Source: Echinicola soli
GTDB taxonomy: Bacteria > Bacteroidota > Bacteroidia > Cytophagales > Cyclobacteriaceae
Assembly (NCBI RefSeq): GCF_006575665.1
Contig: NZ_CP041253.1
Location: forward strand, 4,563,001-4,627,000
Direction: 5' to 3'
DNA length: 64,000 bases
Positions 33,596 through 43,088 of this stretch are shown in pieces. The notes beneath the pieces are model-generated. The model had not been told where the DNA came from. It saw only the letters and a list, made by a program, of their open reading frames with translations, and searched no databases. Each line of letters begins with the position of its first letter. The first letter of the stretch is position 1. The translations under genes and the position numbers were made by a program.

Positions 33596-36121
33596 TTATT
33601 GAGTCGGCCCCATCATTCCTCCGCCACTGTCACCGCCTTTAAGGTCTTCGTTTTCGATAGAGCGTTTCTTCCTTTTTGGTGATACACTCATTTTACCGAT
33701 TCGATAACTGAAATTGATCTTAAAGTTCATGTTCCTCATGATATTGGTACTGTGCTGGGTGATGGTAGGTGAGGTAATCTCATTTTCCATCTTAAATTCT
33801 GGCGTGAAGAAGTTCTCTGCACCAAAACCAATACTTCCCTTCTTTTCAGCAAATTGTTTGTTGATATTAAGGCCATAGATGGCAAAACCAGTTTCATAGC
33901 CCTGTAAATTCACCCTTCGACCTCTTGCAAAAGCAAAGCCTTGCAGCACCCAGCTGTCGGTGATATTGTAATTACCAAACATCCTTCCACTCACCACAAA
34001 ACCTTCATTGGAGGCATTGTAGAGTGGATCGTCTACGTTATTATCGATCATGGCATAATAGGTATCAATGCCACCATTAAAGGAAAGCTTATTGGAGATA
34101 TTGATATTGGCAAAGAGGTTTAACCCCACTGCTTGCTCACTACCGATATTTTCATAGGTGGTGTAGATCACTCCGTCATCCAATACGCTCCTGATTGGCT
34201 GGATTGATCCGGAAGTATTGCGATAGAAACTGGCGATATTGATGCTGGCGGATTTGAAATAAGTGCTGTATGCCAATTCGAAATTATCAGTGTACTCTGG
34301 ATCCAAAAGAGGATTTCCTTGTGTAATCTGTGTGGGGTTGGCCCCTTGGATATTGGGATTTAAAAACTGTAGGGACGGCCGCTGGATTCGGCGGTTATAC
34401 GCCGCTTTGATCATATTTCCACTTTCAAATTTACGGCTCAGGTTTACACTGGGTACCAGCACGCCATAATCCGGAATATCCTCCTGAACTTCCCCTGTTT
34501 TGAAATCTGCATTAATAGTAGTGTATTCATACCTTGCTCCTACTTTTGCAGTGTAATGTTTAAGAAAACCTTGAGTATAGGAAACATATCCTGCAGTCAC
34601 ATTCTGGTCGTAATCAAATTCATTGGAAAAATCCGCATTTTCATTTTCCACATATTCACCATCATTACCCGCTGCTGTAAAATAAGCATAATCACTGCTT
34701 ACTCTCCTCAGGATATTTTTGGCTCCGTACTCCAGAATCTGATCTTCACCGTCACCCAAAGGCGTGATATAATCTACCTGAAGGGTAAATTCCTGGTTAT
34801 TGGAAGCATTTTCATTTTTTGTGCGTTGCTCCACTTCTTCAAAATTGCCATCCAATAAAGCCTGAACAAAGTCATTGGTGCGGTTATTTCTGCTGTAAAG
34901 CCCCATGATGCTAAATTCCTTTTGGGGCTTTTCATAAGTTCTGGTGTAGTTTAGGCTTACATCCACGGTATTGGAAAGATTTTCCATATCCACGGTTCTC
35001 ATCAGTGCACTTACTAACTCATCATCCAGGTAGTTTTCTGTCAAAAGATTATCCTGGTTGTTCTTGAAATTAAACATGCCAAAATTAACAGATGCTGCCA
35101 ACCAATTATATTTGTCAATTTCATAGTCTGCCCCAAAATTATAGCGTCCCATCAGCATATTGGTACGGGTATCGGTATTTTGCAGGATATTGGATACTGA
35201 TCCATCAGGATTTGTTACCAATTGGCTGTTTTCGAAGCCACCATTGATATTATAACCAGCCCGGCCAAAACCTCCCAGGTTAAATCCCCATTTGCCTTTT
35301 CTGGCGCTGGCGTTAAGGCCAAGGTTACTTCCTCTCATCCCTGCTGATGTGTTGATGCTCAAGGAAGTGCCTTGAAGGTTGTTTTTCTTGGTGACAATAT
35401 TGATCACGCCTCCTGTACCTTCTGCATCGTATTTGGCAGATGGAGAAGTGATCACTTCCACCGATTTGATCTCATCCGCAGGGATTTGCTTCAAAGCATC
35501 CGCGATGGAACTTGCCGACATGGTAGAAGGCTTATTGTCAATCAGCACCCTGATATTACTACTTCCTCTCATAGACACATTTCCATCCAGGTCCACCGAA
35601 AGCATCGGCACCCTTCTCAGTACATCGGTAGCATCACCACCTACAGTGGTTTTATCATTTTCGGCATTGTAAATAGTCCTGTCTACTTTTTCAGTGATCA
35701 GTTCCCGCTGGCCTTGGACAGTTACTTCGTCCAGTGAGACGGATTCCTCAGCCAGCCCAATTTTGCCTAGACTGATTTCTTTCTGACCATTCGCCACCTT
35801 GATCCCTGACTTATGATAAGGTGCAAACCCCACGAAGTTAACTTGAAGTTTATAAGCCCCAGGGCCAAAACCGGTGATAAAGAACTTCCCTTCATCATCA
35901 GCCACTCCCCCAGACACTTGCTTATCAGTCCCTTCCTCCAGTAAAAGCACAGTAGCATAAGCCACAGGAGCTCCGCTTTCAGCTTCCACCACGGTACCTG
36001 TCAGCTGGTAGTCCTTTCCACTGCTTTTGGAAGTCTCTTGGGCCTGTGCCATATATCCCGTTCCTACCAGAATGAGGATCCACATTCCCATTTTTTGAAT
36101 AATTGATTTCATGTATATCAC
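33596..36121 (-). CDS. TonB-dependent receptor, carboxypeptidase-regulatory plus OMP_b-brl_3 type
   Basis: 841-aa outer-membrane receptor. In order: signal peptide (cleavage after AQAQ, about residue 28), a carboxypeptidase-regulatory-like beta-sandwich (TGTVVEAESGAPVAYATV, about 41-120), a TonB plug domain (VDRTIYNAEND to GGVINIVTKKN, about 145-255) and a beta-barrel of the OMP_b-brl_3 group. The C-terminus is polar (GGDSGGGMMGPTQ) rather than ending in an aromatic residue. An ATG nine nt downstream (MKSIIQK) could also be the start. It imports an unknown substrate; there is no SusD partner. It is divergent from a LytS/LytTR pair, which may regulate it. Confidence 0.9.
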   Translation of the reverse strand: MIYMKSIIQKMGMWILILVGTGYMAQAQETSKSSGKDYQLTGTVVEAESGAPVAYATVLLLEEGTDKQVSGGVADDEGKFFITGFGPGAYKLQVNFVGFAPYHKSGIKVANGQKEISLGKIGLAEESVSLDEVTVQGQRELITEKVDRTIYNAENDKTTVGGDATDVLRRVPMLSVDLDGNVSMRGSSNIRVLIDNKPSTMSASSIADALKQIPADEIKSVEVITSPSAKYDAEGTGGVINIVTKKNNLQGTSLSINTSAGMRGSNLGLNASARKGKWGFNLGGFGRAGYNINGGFENSQLVTNPDGSVSNILQNTDTRTNMLMGRYNFGADYEIDKYNWLAASVNFGMFNFKNNQDNLLTENYLDDELVSALMRTVDMENLSNTVDVSLNYTRTYEKPQKEFSIMGLYSRNNRTNDFVQALLDGNFEEVEQRTKNENASNNQEFTLQVDYITPLGDGEDQILEYGAKNILRRVSSDYAYFTAAGNDGEYVENENADFSNEFDYDQNVTAGYVSYTQGFLKHYTAKVGARYEYTTINADFKTGEVQEDIPDYGVLVPSVNLSRKFESGNMIKAAYNRRIQRPSLQFLNPNIQGANPTQITQGNPLLDPEYTDNFELAYSTYFKSASINIASFYRNTSGSIQPIRSVLDDGVIYTTYENIGSEQAVGLNLFANINISNKLSFNGGIDTYYAMIDNNVDDPLYNASNEGFVVSGRMFGNYNITDSWVLQGFAFARGRRVNLQGYETGFAIYGLNINKQFAEKKGSIGFGAENFFTPEFKMENEITSPTITQHSTNIMRNMNFKINFSYRIGKMSVSPKRKKRSIENEDLKGGDSGGGMMGPTQ

Positions 36122-36412
36122 TTTAGGTTTGAAAGTTCATTTAACTGGATTTAGCCTATCTCTTTTTGTGGCTAGGCAAAATTCAAAAGCAAAGTAATTC
36201 TATTCGAAACCACAAAAAAACACAATAGATGACAAGCGGTACTTTATCGACAAAAGTGGCATTACAATAGATAGTTGGACTGGAGCCCTCTCCAAATCAC
36301 TTCCAAAGACCCAATTCCCCGATCTATAGGGAAAAACCCCTATTTGGACGATTATACTTTTCAATATTGGGGACTTTGTTTTATGTTTATCAAATAACTA
36401 ATCCCCTCACGC
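36122..36412. promoter_or_regulatory. Divergent promoter region
   Basis: 291 bp shared by the TonB receptor (minus) and the histidine kinase (plus). It likely carries both promoters and possible LytTR sites, but I cannot point to a specific direct-repeat pair. Confidence 0.4.
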
Positions 36413-37489
36413 ATGGACCAAGGCCTCAAAATGCACAGGAATATCTCCTTCCTCATCCATATCCTTGCTTGGATCTTGATCGGGGCGGTGTTGTTTCTTT
36501 TGGGACCACTCTCTTGGAACACCACATTGCCAATGGAGTTTTGGTACAGGCAATTGACCCTTATGGTAATACTGGTAGCTTTTTTTTATACCAATAAGGA
36601 CATCTTTGTTCCACTGCTTCTATTTAAAGGAAAGACCTGGTTTTTTTTACTGCTTATATTTGGCTTGTGTTTCGCCCTGATGTATGCCATGGAATATTTC
36701 GAAAACCTGATCCATCTTCCGGAACTGATGCACAAAGCCTTTCATCCAGATGATAACAAGCCCTTTAAGCCCAAAAGGGACTATATTGATATTTTCATGC
36801 TGTTAGTGCTGTTGTTGGCAGCGGGAATCAGTACGAGTGTGGCCGCCGTGCAAAAATGGCAGGCAGACGAGGCCCTGAGAAGGCAATTGGACCAGCAGCG
36901 GATCAGCTCTGAACTTTCCTACCTTAAGGCCCAAATCAACCCCCACTTCTTTTTCAATACACTGAACAACATCTATTCACTCACCAGTATCGATGTGGAA
37001 AGTGCTCGCATAGCGCTGCACAAACTTTCCAGAATGATGCGCTATGTGCTCTATGAGACTGAAAAAGACCAGACCCTGCTTAGCAAGGAAATCGGCTTTA
37101 TCAAGGATTTTATCGAATTAATGAAACTGAGGATTTCAGAAAAGGTAAAAATCCAGCTGGATATTGCCGAAAACTTTGAAGACCGTGTGGTCGCACCTAT
37201 GCTGCTTTTGCCTTTTGTGGAAAATTGCTTTAAACACGGTGTCAGTAGCCGACAACCAAGCATCATTTCCATAAAAATCCATGCACAGGAAAATGTTCTC
37301 ACTTTGGAAACTTCCAACAAAATCGTCCCTAAAAATCCGGGAAGCCCGGAATCCGGCCAGCAAGGAATCGGCTTGGCCAATACAAAAAGGCGATTATCTT
37401 TGCTTTATCACCATAAGCATGAGCTCACCATCGATGATCAAAACCCGGAAAACGAGTACCATGTCACCCTCAAAATCAACCTTGCATGA
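36413..37489 (+). CDS. LytS/YehU-type sensor histidine kinase
   Basis: 358-aa membrane kinase. Four hydrophobic helices occupy about residues 10-135, then the His_kinase domain begins with QINPHFFFNTLNNIYSL (phosphoacceptor His in NPHFFFN, near residue 180), followed by an HATPase_c region with the N-box LPFVENCFKHG and a GIGLANTKRRL G-box. It lacks a periplasmic sensor domain, so the membrane part probably senses the signal. Its stop overlaps the regulator start (ATGA, 37486-37489), so they are translationally coupled. Confidence 0.93.
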   Translation: MDQGLKMHRNISFLIHILAWILIGAVLFLLGPLSWNTTLPMEFWYRQLTLMVILVAFFYTNKDIFVPLLLFKGKTWFFLLLIFGLCFALMYAMEYFENLIHLPELMHKAFHPDDNKPFKPKRDYIDIFMLLVLLLAAGISTSVAAVQKWQADEALRRQLDQQRISSELSYLKAQINPHFFFNTLNNIYSLTSIDVESARIALHKLSRMMRYVLYETEKDQTLLSKEIGFIKDFIELMKLRISEKVKIQLDIAENFEDRVVAPMLLLPFVENCFKHGVSSRQPSIISIKIHAQENVLTLETSNKIVPKNPGSPESGQQGIGLANTKRRLSLLYHHKHELTIDDQNPENEYHVTLKINLA

Positions 37490-38217
37490 TGCTAAAATGT
37501 ATTGCTGTCGATGATGAGCCTTTAGCGCTGAAGATGCTTTGCAACTTTATCGAACAAACGGCCTTTTTGTCCTTGGAAGCTAAATTTGAAAATGCCATTG
37601 ATGCACTTTCCTACACACATAAAAATGAGGTGGACATGATCTTCTTGGACATCCAGATGCCCGACCTCTCCGGGATGGAACTGGCCCGCGTGCTGGAAAG
37701 CAAAAAATCTTCCAATAATACCCGTATTATTTTCACGACTGCTTATAATCAATTTGCCGTGGAAGGATATAAGGTGGATGCATTGGACTATCTTCTAAAG
37801 CCCTATAACTATGAGGAATTTCTAAAAGCAGCCAGCAAGGCCTACAAATATTTCGAAGCGCAGCACCAAACTAGCGCTCAAGAAACCCATAAAAAAGACT
37901 TTATCTTTCTGAAAGTAGAATACCAACTGGTCAAGGTAATGCTCAACGATATTCTTTACCTAGAAGGGTACAAGGATTATGTAAAGGTTCACCTTATGGG
38001 CAAACCCTCTCCCACTCTCTCTTTAACCAGCCTAAAAAACATGGAAGACATTCTTCCTGATGCACAGTTTATGCGCATTCACAGGTCATTTATCATCTCC
38101 CTTGACCACATTGACTCGATCACACGGAACACAGTTAACATTGGCAATACAACCATTACCGTAAGTGACCACTATAAGGAAAATTTTCTCCAGTTTGTCA
38201 ACAAGTGGATTGGATAA
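37486..38217 (+). CDS. LytTR-family response regulator (cognate of the preceding kinase)
   Basis: 243-aa regulator: receiver domain at 1-120 with acidic VDDE (about 8-11), phospho-acceptor Asp in IFLDIQMP and the conserved Lys in YLLKPYN, then a LytTR DNA-binding domain at about 145-240 (QFMRIHRSFIISLDHI). It overlaps the kinase gene by 4 nt. Together they form a LytS/LytTR pair; the divergent TonB receptor gene is the obvious target candidate (inference). Confidence 0.94.
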   Translation: MMLKCIAVDDEPLALKMLCNFIEQTAFLSLEAKFENAIDALSYTHKNEVDMIFLDIQMPDLSGMELARVLESKKSSNNTRIIFTTAYNQFAVEGYKVDALDYLLKPYNYEEFLKAASKAYKYFEAQHQTSAQETHKKDFIFLKVEYQLVKVMLNDILYLEGYKDYVKVHLMGKPSPTLSLTSLKNMEDILPDAQFMRIHRSFIISLDHIDSITRNTVNIGNTTITVSDHYKENFLQFVNKWIG

Positions 38218-38369
38218 AACTTGAATAAAAGCGAACATTCCCCTTTTTAAACTTCAGTATCTTAGCCCCTTAAATGCCTTTTATTTTTTTGGTTTTATTA
38301 TTCACCAAACTATTCTAATTTAGAACATCTAAACCTGTTTGGTATTTAAACGCTCACTTTGTAACTAAC

Positions 38370-38846
38370 ATGACAGATCTTCAAAAAACATTTATGGAGA
38401 TGGCCATAAGCCTCTCGCGTGAGGGAATGGTTTCCGGTAAAGGAGGCCCGTTTGGCTGTGTGATCGTCAGGGATGGTGTGGTGATCGGAAAGGGGAACAA
38501 TCAAGTCCTGAGCACCAATGACCCCACTGCCCATGCTGAAGTAGTCGCTATCCGCGAAGCCTGCAAAACGCTCCGCACCTTTCAGCTGGATGGGTGCGAA
38601 ATCTACACTTCTTGTGAACCTTGCCCCATGTGCCTGGGTGCTATCTACTGGGCCAGGCCTTCCAAGGTATTCTTTGCCAATACCAGACAGGAAGCGGCTG
38701 AAGCCGGGTTTGATGATGATTTTATTTATCAAGAACTTCCACTACAGCCATCCGAAAGAAAAATTTTGATGATCCACTCCCCTGACAAGACCGCATTGGA
38801 TGTGTTCCAAGAGTGGATTTCCAAAGAAGACAAGAAGGTTTACTGA
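38370..38846 (+). CDS. Nucleoside/guanine deaminase of the cytidine deaminase-like fold
   Basis: 158-aa zinc enzyme. The HAEVVAIREA motif gives the zinc His and proton-shuttling Glu, and CEPCPMCLGAIYWAR gives the two zinc cysteines. The C-terminal FDDDFIYQEL region resembles bacterial guanine deaminases (GuaD) more than tRNA adenosine deaminase TadA, so the likely reaction is guanine to xanthine. The start at 38370 gives the usual N-terminal helix. Its stop at 38846 precedes the following PLP enzyme gene by 55 nt. Confidence 0.85.
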   Translation: MTDLQKTFMEMAISLSREGMVSGKGGPFGCVIVRDGVVIGKGNNQVLSTNDPTAHAEVVAIREACKTLRTFQLDGCEIYTSCEPCPMCLGAIYWARPSKVFFANTRQEAAEAGFDDDFIYQELPLQPSERKILMIHSPDKTALDVFQEWISKEDKKVY

Positions 38847-38901
38847 TTCTCTGCAAAACCTGGAAGAGCCGGGATATGCCCACTGGCTAAAAGAACTACC
38901 A

Positions 38902-40314
38902 ATGCACAAAATTTTAAAAACTGAGCTCAATCAGCTTGATGAGCTACTTACCACAGCAAAAGAAAAAGGGATGGCCTACCTTAACTCCCTTTCGGAAAGG
39001 CCTAATTCCTCGACTCATCAAGTTACCGGCAGCATAAGTTTACCGGAAAAAGGACCAGGCACCCTTAAAGCGCTAGATCAGTTCAGTCTACGCTATGAAC
39101 CACTTATGGTTGCTTCCTCTGGGCCACGCTTTTGGGGTTTCGTCACAGGAGGCACCACACCAGCTGCTATTGTCGGAGACTGGCTTACCTCCATATACGA
39201 TCAAAACACTCAAACCACAAAAGGCCATGGCGATGTATCTGCCACCATCGAAAGGGAAACCATCCAGCTACTCCTTGAGCTTCTACAGTTGCCCAATGAT
39301 TACTTGGGAGGATTTGTTTCTGGAGCGACGATGTCAAACTTTACCTGTCTGGCCGTGGCACGGCAGTGGGCCGGTCATCAGCTAGGAAAGGATTTCGCCA
39401 GGGACGGCATTTCGGAGGCCATCCCTGTCCTATCAGCCACGCCACACTCCTCATCCATCAAATGCCTGGCGATGCTCGGTATTGGCAGCAAAAACATCAT
39501 AAAGATTAAGACCAAAAGTGGCAATAGGGAGGCCATGGATATAGCGCACCTTGAAAGTACCATTGCAAACCTTGATGGCAAACCCTTTATACTCATCTCA
39601 AGCGCTGGAACAGTAAATACAGTGGATTTTGATGATTTTTTGGCCATTGCCAAAATCAAGGAAAAGTACTGTTTTTGGTGGCACATCGACGCAGCCTTCG
39701 GTGGCTTTGCTGCATGCTCACCATCGTATAAGCAGCTATTGACAGGCTGGGAAGTAGCGGATAGTATCACATTAGATGGCCATAAATGGCTTAATGTCCC
39801 CTATGAAAGCGGTATCTTTCTGGTAAAGGAAGAGCATCATTATCTCCAAGTAGCCTCATTCCAAAACTCCAATGCGCCCTACCTGGGAGATCCCATGGAG
39901 AATTTTAATTATCTCAATTTACTTCCAGAAAATTCGAGGCGCCTCAAAGCCCTTCCTGTCTGGTTTAGTCTCATCTCTTATGGACGAGAAGGATATCAGG
40001 CCATTGTTGAAAATTGCATCGCACTGGCAAAAGAATTTGGTCAGGCAATTCAGGAAAGCAAACGATTCGAGCTCTTGGCTCCCATTAGACTGAATACCGT
40101 CTGTTTTTCCTTAAAAGACCAAGCCCATACGGCTTCATTCTTATCTTCCCTGAATGCAACGGGTAACGTTTTTATGACCCCTACTGTCTATCAGGGGAAG
40201 GAGGCCATCCGAGCAGCATTTGTCAACTACAGAACAACAAAAAATGATATAGTGTCTGTCTTAAAACTTATGGAAGAAATCGGTTTTCAGCTACACGCTG
40301 GTGGGGAATTTTAG
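38902..40314 (+). CDS. PLP-dependent group II decarboxylase-like protein
   Basis: 470-aa enzyme of the pyridoxal-dependent (aspartate aminotransferase fold) decarboxylase family. I choose the ATG at 38902, which avoids a 47-nt overlap with the deaminase gene and starts a normal N-terminal helix. The PLP-binding lysine is in SITLDGHKWLNVPY and the cofactor-contacting Asp/Ala is in HIDAAFGGFA; the N-terminal GFVTGG and the FVSGATMSNF segments are family landmarks. The substrate (glutamate, aspartate, aromatic amino acid) cannot be read. It could share a transcript with the deaminase gene. Confidence 0.88.
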   Translation: MHKILKTELNQLDELLTTAKEKGMAYLNSLSERPNSSTHQVTGSISLPEKGPGTLKALDQFSLRYEPLMVASSGPRFWGFVTGGTTPAAIVGDWLTSIYDQNTQTTKGHGDVSATIERETIQLLLELLQLPNDYLGGFVSGATMSNFTCLAVARQWAGHQLGKDFARDGISEAIPVLSATPHSSSIKCLAMLGIGSKNIIKIKTKSGNREAMDIAHLESTIANLDGKPFILISSAGTVNTVDFDDFLAIAKIKEKYCFWWHIDAAFGGFAACSPSYKQLLTGWEVADSITLDGHKWLNVPYESGIFLVKEEHHYLQVASFQNSNAPYLGDPMENFNYLNLLPENSRRLKALPVWFSLISYGREGYQAIVENCIALAKEFGQAIQESKRFELLAPIRLNTVCFSLKDQAHTASFLSSLNATGNVFMTPTVYQGKEAIRAAFVNYRTTKNDIVSVLKLMEEIGFQLHAGGEF

Positions 40315-40398
40315 CACCGAACTTCATTAGAATAACAGAACCTGGATTTAGCACTTCACTTTCATAGAAGCATTGCCCCCCCCTTTTTGCGTGTAGGT

Positions 40399-40416
40399 GC
40401 TGTTGGTGGCTTGTGT
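40399..40416 (-). repeat. Left inverted flank of the 225-aa gene
   Basis: The minus-strand reading ACACAAGCCACCAACAGC matches the plus-strand flank at 41142-41159 (ACACTTGCCACCAACGGT) at 14 of 18 positions, with identical core GCCACCAAC. It lies 20 nt past the stop of the gene between them. Confidence 0.5.
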
Positions 40417-40435
40417 TCTTGTCTGTACCATTTCG

Positions 40436-41113
40436 TTACCAATTTTCAAATCGTGTATTTTTTAACCAATAGTCATAATAGTCAAGCATTTCCTTAATTT
40501 CCTTTTTCTTGGTTAAATAGTCTTTTAAGTCAATTGTCCCGTTTTCTCTTTGCTCTTCAAGGTCTGCTTTTTCTTTTCTTTTGAACTGTCTTTTTTTTAC
40601 GTTTTCGTAATGCTCAAAATCCTTTTTTTGTTGTTCAACAATATCTAGTCTAAATCTATTAGGGTTGGCTTGATCAATCGTTTGTTCTAGTGAAAATCCA
40701 CATCTCTCAATAAATGAAATTGTCTGTCCGAATTGAAAAAATGGTTCTTGCCTAATCCATTGTGCAAATTCTTCTGCTTCTAATTCAATGTCGCCTTGTT
40801 TAGTAATAATTGTCCATTGAAATTTGTTGTCTGACTTATTCAATTCAATATCTTCAATATCAATGGCTTCGTCAAAAGCAGTATCAATTTCAAATTGAAT
40901 GTTACTAATTTTCTTAAAAATCAAAGTCGCAGGTGCAACCCAAAAAGTAAATGGCAAACCTTCAATGTCTGGCTTATTCCAATTTAAAATATAGTCAATG
41001 TCTAATTCTAAATCGTCTGTCAACCTAATTTTATATATTCGGCAGTCGTGCCAACCCATATTTTTAAAGTCGGCTTCTGTCCATATTTTCTTTTCAAGTT
41101 CGTATTTTTCCAT
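40436..41113 (-). CDS. Conserved hypothetical protein, 225 aa
   Basis: I do not recognise a named family. Visible features are the N-terminal GWHDCRIYKI stretch, LPFTFWVAPATLIFKKI (around residues 57-73), a central beta-rich region with several acidic strands, and a lysine/glutamate-rich C-terminal helix (from about 165). Proteins with the WHDCRIY and FWVAPATL motifs appear scattered in Bacteroidota. The gene is much more A/T-rich than its neighbours and is bracketed by inverted repeats (40399-40416 and 41142-41159), which together suggest lateral acquisition. An immunity-like or accessory role is possible but unsupported. Confidence 0.6.
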   Translation of the reverse strand: MEKYELEKKIWTEADFKNMGWHDCRIYKIRLTDDLELDIDYILNWNKPDIEGLPFTFWVAPATLIFKKISNIQFEIDTAFDEAIDIEDIELNKSDNKFQWTIITKQGDIELEAEEFAQWIRQEPFFQFGQTISFIERCGFSLEQTIDQANPNRFRLDIVEQQKKDFEHYENVKKRQFKRKEKADLEEQRENGTIDLKDYLTKKKEIKEMLDYYDYWLKNTRFENW

Positions 41114-41141
41114 TTATTTTCGTTTGTTTCTGACGTCCGTT

Positions 41142-41159
41142 ACACTTGCCACCAACGGT
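41142..41159 (+). repeat. Right inverted flank of the 225-aa gene
   Basis: ACACTTGCCACCAACGGT, partner of the left flank at 40399-40416. It lies 29 nt upstream of the gene start. The motif also forms a short CCGTT/AACGG palindrome (41137-41158). Confidence 0.5.
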
Positions 41160-41388
41160 CAATAATTGTCATTTTATTCAACCGGAGACTAAATGTCTTT
41201 TAGTACTGTCTCGTATTCTTTATCCTTGGCTATCGATACCAATGCTAGCCTTTCACCCACGGTTCCACTATAAGGGGAAGACCTAGCCCGGATAAAGCCC
41301 TGTTTGCAGATAAGAAAACCCCTCGTAGTATCTTGATACTTGCATCACTTTGTCTTTGATCTTTACTCTAATCTTGATGATTTCAAAT

Positions 41389-42945
41389 TTACTTTTCCCT
41401 CACCATCTTCTTCTGAAACTTTTCCCTGATCACCTCTTGAACAGGGCGGTTCTGGATTTTACTGTCCAGCCAGGAAATGATGTCCAAGTACAGAAAAGCA
41501 CGTTTTTCATAGGGGTGGTTTTCGTATTGCACCAGCTTGTCCCTTAATTCCTTAAAAGCGGATTTTAGTTCATATTCATAAATTCTGTTGAGGTTCCTGA
41601 CGAAATGCATCATCTCCTGCTGTACCAAATGCAAATCCTGCATTTTGATCAAAAACTTATAGACATTCCTGATCTGCTGCTCCAGGTTATCATCCAGTCC
41701 CTCCTCATAGCTGGCAATCAACTTCAGGATATGCGCAAAGCACTGCAAATCCTCTCTCAGCCCATCACCAGTGTGGCTAATCACTTCATCCAAATGCCTG
41801 ATGGCTCCCATATTATCCCCACTTCCAAAATACAAACAAGCAATCTTATAGTGGAGAACGACCACATGGTGCACATCCAATTTTGACCGAAGGTCGCGCA
41901 TTTCGGCCAGCAAAGGAGGAATGACTTTTTCCACCCCCAAACTAAAGTCACCAATTAAAAAATAATAATTGATGCTATTCGAATAATAATAGAGAAATGC
42001 CAAGATACGGCAGTTATCGTCCATTCTAAAATCATCATTTTCCAAACTGTCCTTAAACTGTTCAAAGACGACAATAAACCGCTCATACTGTTGCAAATAA
42101 AACAGCGTATCCAATAAGTAATGGTAGGCTTTCAGGTAATTGCCAGTGGCGACCATTTTCATTTGGGAATGGTTTTGGTACAGTCCCACCCACCGCTGCG
42201 CAGCACGATAGCAAAGGGGGAAATCCTGTAGAATATGATAGAACCAAACCTGAGACTGGAAAAGGTACAGTTTTTCATAAAAATTCAGTTCCTCCAGCTC
42301 GTATTCTGGCATATTTTTTAGATAATATGCCTCTACCAATCTCCTGTCATACTCATCCTTGACGTGGCCCATTTTGAGGTACAGGCCATAAAGCTGCAAG
42401 GAAAGATTACTCAGTGTGTTCTTCAGTGAGGCACTGCTGACAAGACCGTTTGCTTCATTGGCCAGTATCTCTGCCCGGTCGCGCATACTACGCGTGATAT
42501 GCTGCGACTCTATCACCTTCTCCAACTCCACAATCCGCAGCATGATCGTATCCAAAAAATACTTTTTAGCTGTTTGCTTGGCCTTGTCCAGCAGCTTTAA
42601 ACTCTGCTTATACAGCCCCTTGTTATATAAAATCCTCGCAAAATCAATCTGCTCATTCAGCTGCAATTCTACATTGTGATCCGTATAGATCAAACGTAGA
42701 CTGACCAAAATCTGCTTATACAAATGGGATTTCATATTGGCCAATTGCTTCTTGGTCACCGGAGTTTTTTCTATCAGCCACTTTTCATCATATACCTGCA
42801 TCTTGTCCATGACATCGAATAGCTTTACGAACTTGGCATTTTCATTGGCACCAAAGCGTCTTACATAAAGCTTAAACCCACGCTTATCAGAAGCGCTCAG
42901 GGACTTGATCAAAATAAATACACTATCTTTTTCTTTGTCAGACAT
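41389..42945 (-). CDS. Conserved TPR-like helical protein, 518 aa
   Basis: No enzyme signature. The sequence is almost all helical, with tetratricopeptide-like pairs through residues about 90-420 (FARILYNKGLYKQSLKLLDKAK is a clear unit) and no signal peptide or membrane segment, so it is probably cytoplasmic. Bacteroidota homologues are annotated as hypothetical proteins. The neighbouring leuA gene is divergent and gives no functional clue. Confidence 0.7.
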   Translation of the reverse strand: MSDKEKDSVFILIKSLSASDKRGFKLYVRRFGANENAKFVKLFDVMDKMQVYDEKWLIEKTPVTKKQLANMKSHLYKQILVSLRLIYTDHNVELQLNEQIDFARILYNKGLYKQSLKLLDKAKQTAKKYFLDTIMLRIVELEKVIESQHITRSMRDRAEILANEANGLVSSASLKNTLSNLSLQLYGLYLKMGHVKDEYDRRLVEAYYLKNMPEYELEELNFYEKLYLFQSQVWFYHILQDFPLCYRAAQRWVGLYQNHSQMKMVATGNYLKAYHYLLDTLFYLQQYERFIVVFEQFKDSLENDDFRMDDNCRILAFLYYYSNSINYYFLIGDFSLGVEKVIPPLLAEMRDLRSKLDVHHVVVLHYKIACLYFGSGDNMGAIRHLDEVISHTGDGLREDLQCFAHILKLIASYEEGLDDNLEQQIRNVYKFLIKMQDLHLVQQEMMHFVRNLNRIYEYELKSAFKELRDKLVQYENHPYEKRAFLYLDIISWLDSKIQNRPVQEVIREKFQKKMVREK

Positions 42946-43088
42946 CGGTAAATAAATAGATTCAATTATTTGATTATCAATAACTTAAAAAAACAAATCA
43001 TTCATTAGACATTGGACAATTAAAGTTAAACCAATTTACAATCAATCCATAAGATTTTACTTTAGATTTTAGAATAAAAACACAGATT

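Noticed and set aside
38800..38901. N-terminal extension of the PLP decarboxylase overlapping the deaminase gene
   Set aside because: It overlaps the deaminase by 47 nt and has no family match; the ATG at 38902 fits better.
40399..41159. Integron-like attC cassette
   Set aside because: The flanking motifs are inverted to each other, not direct, and there is only one gene; no integrase seen.
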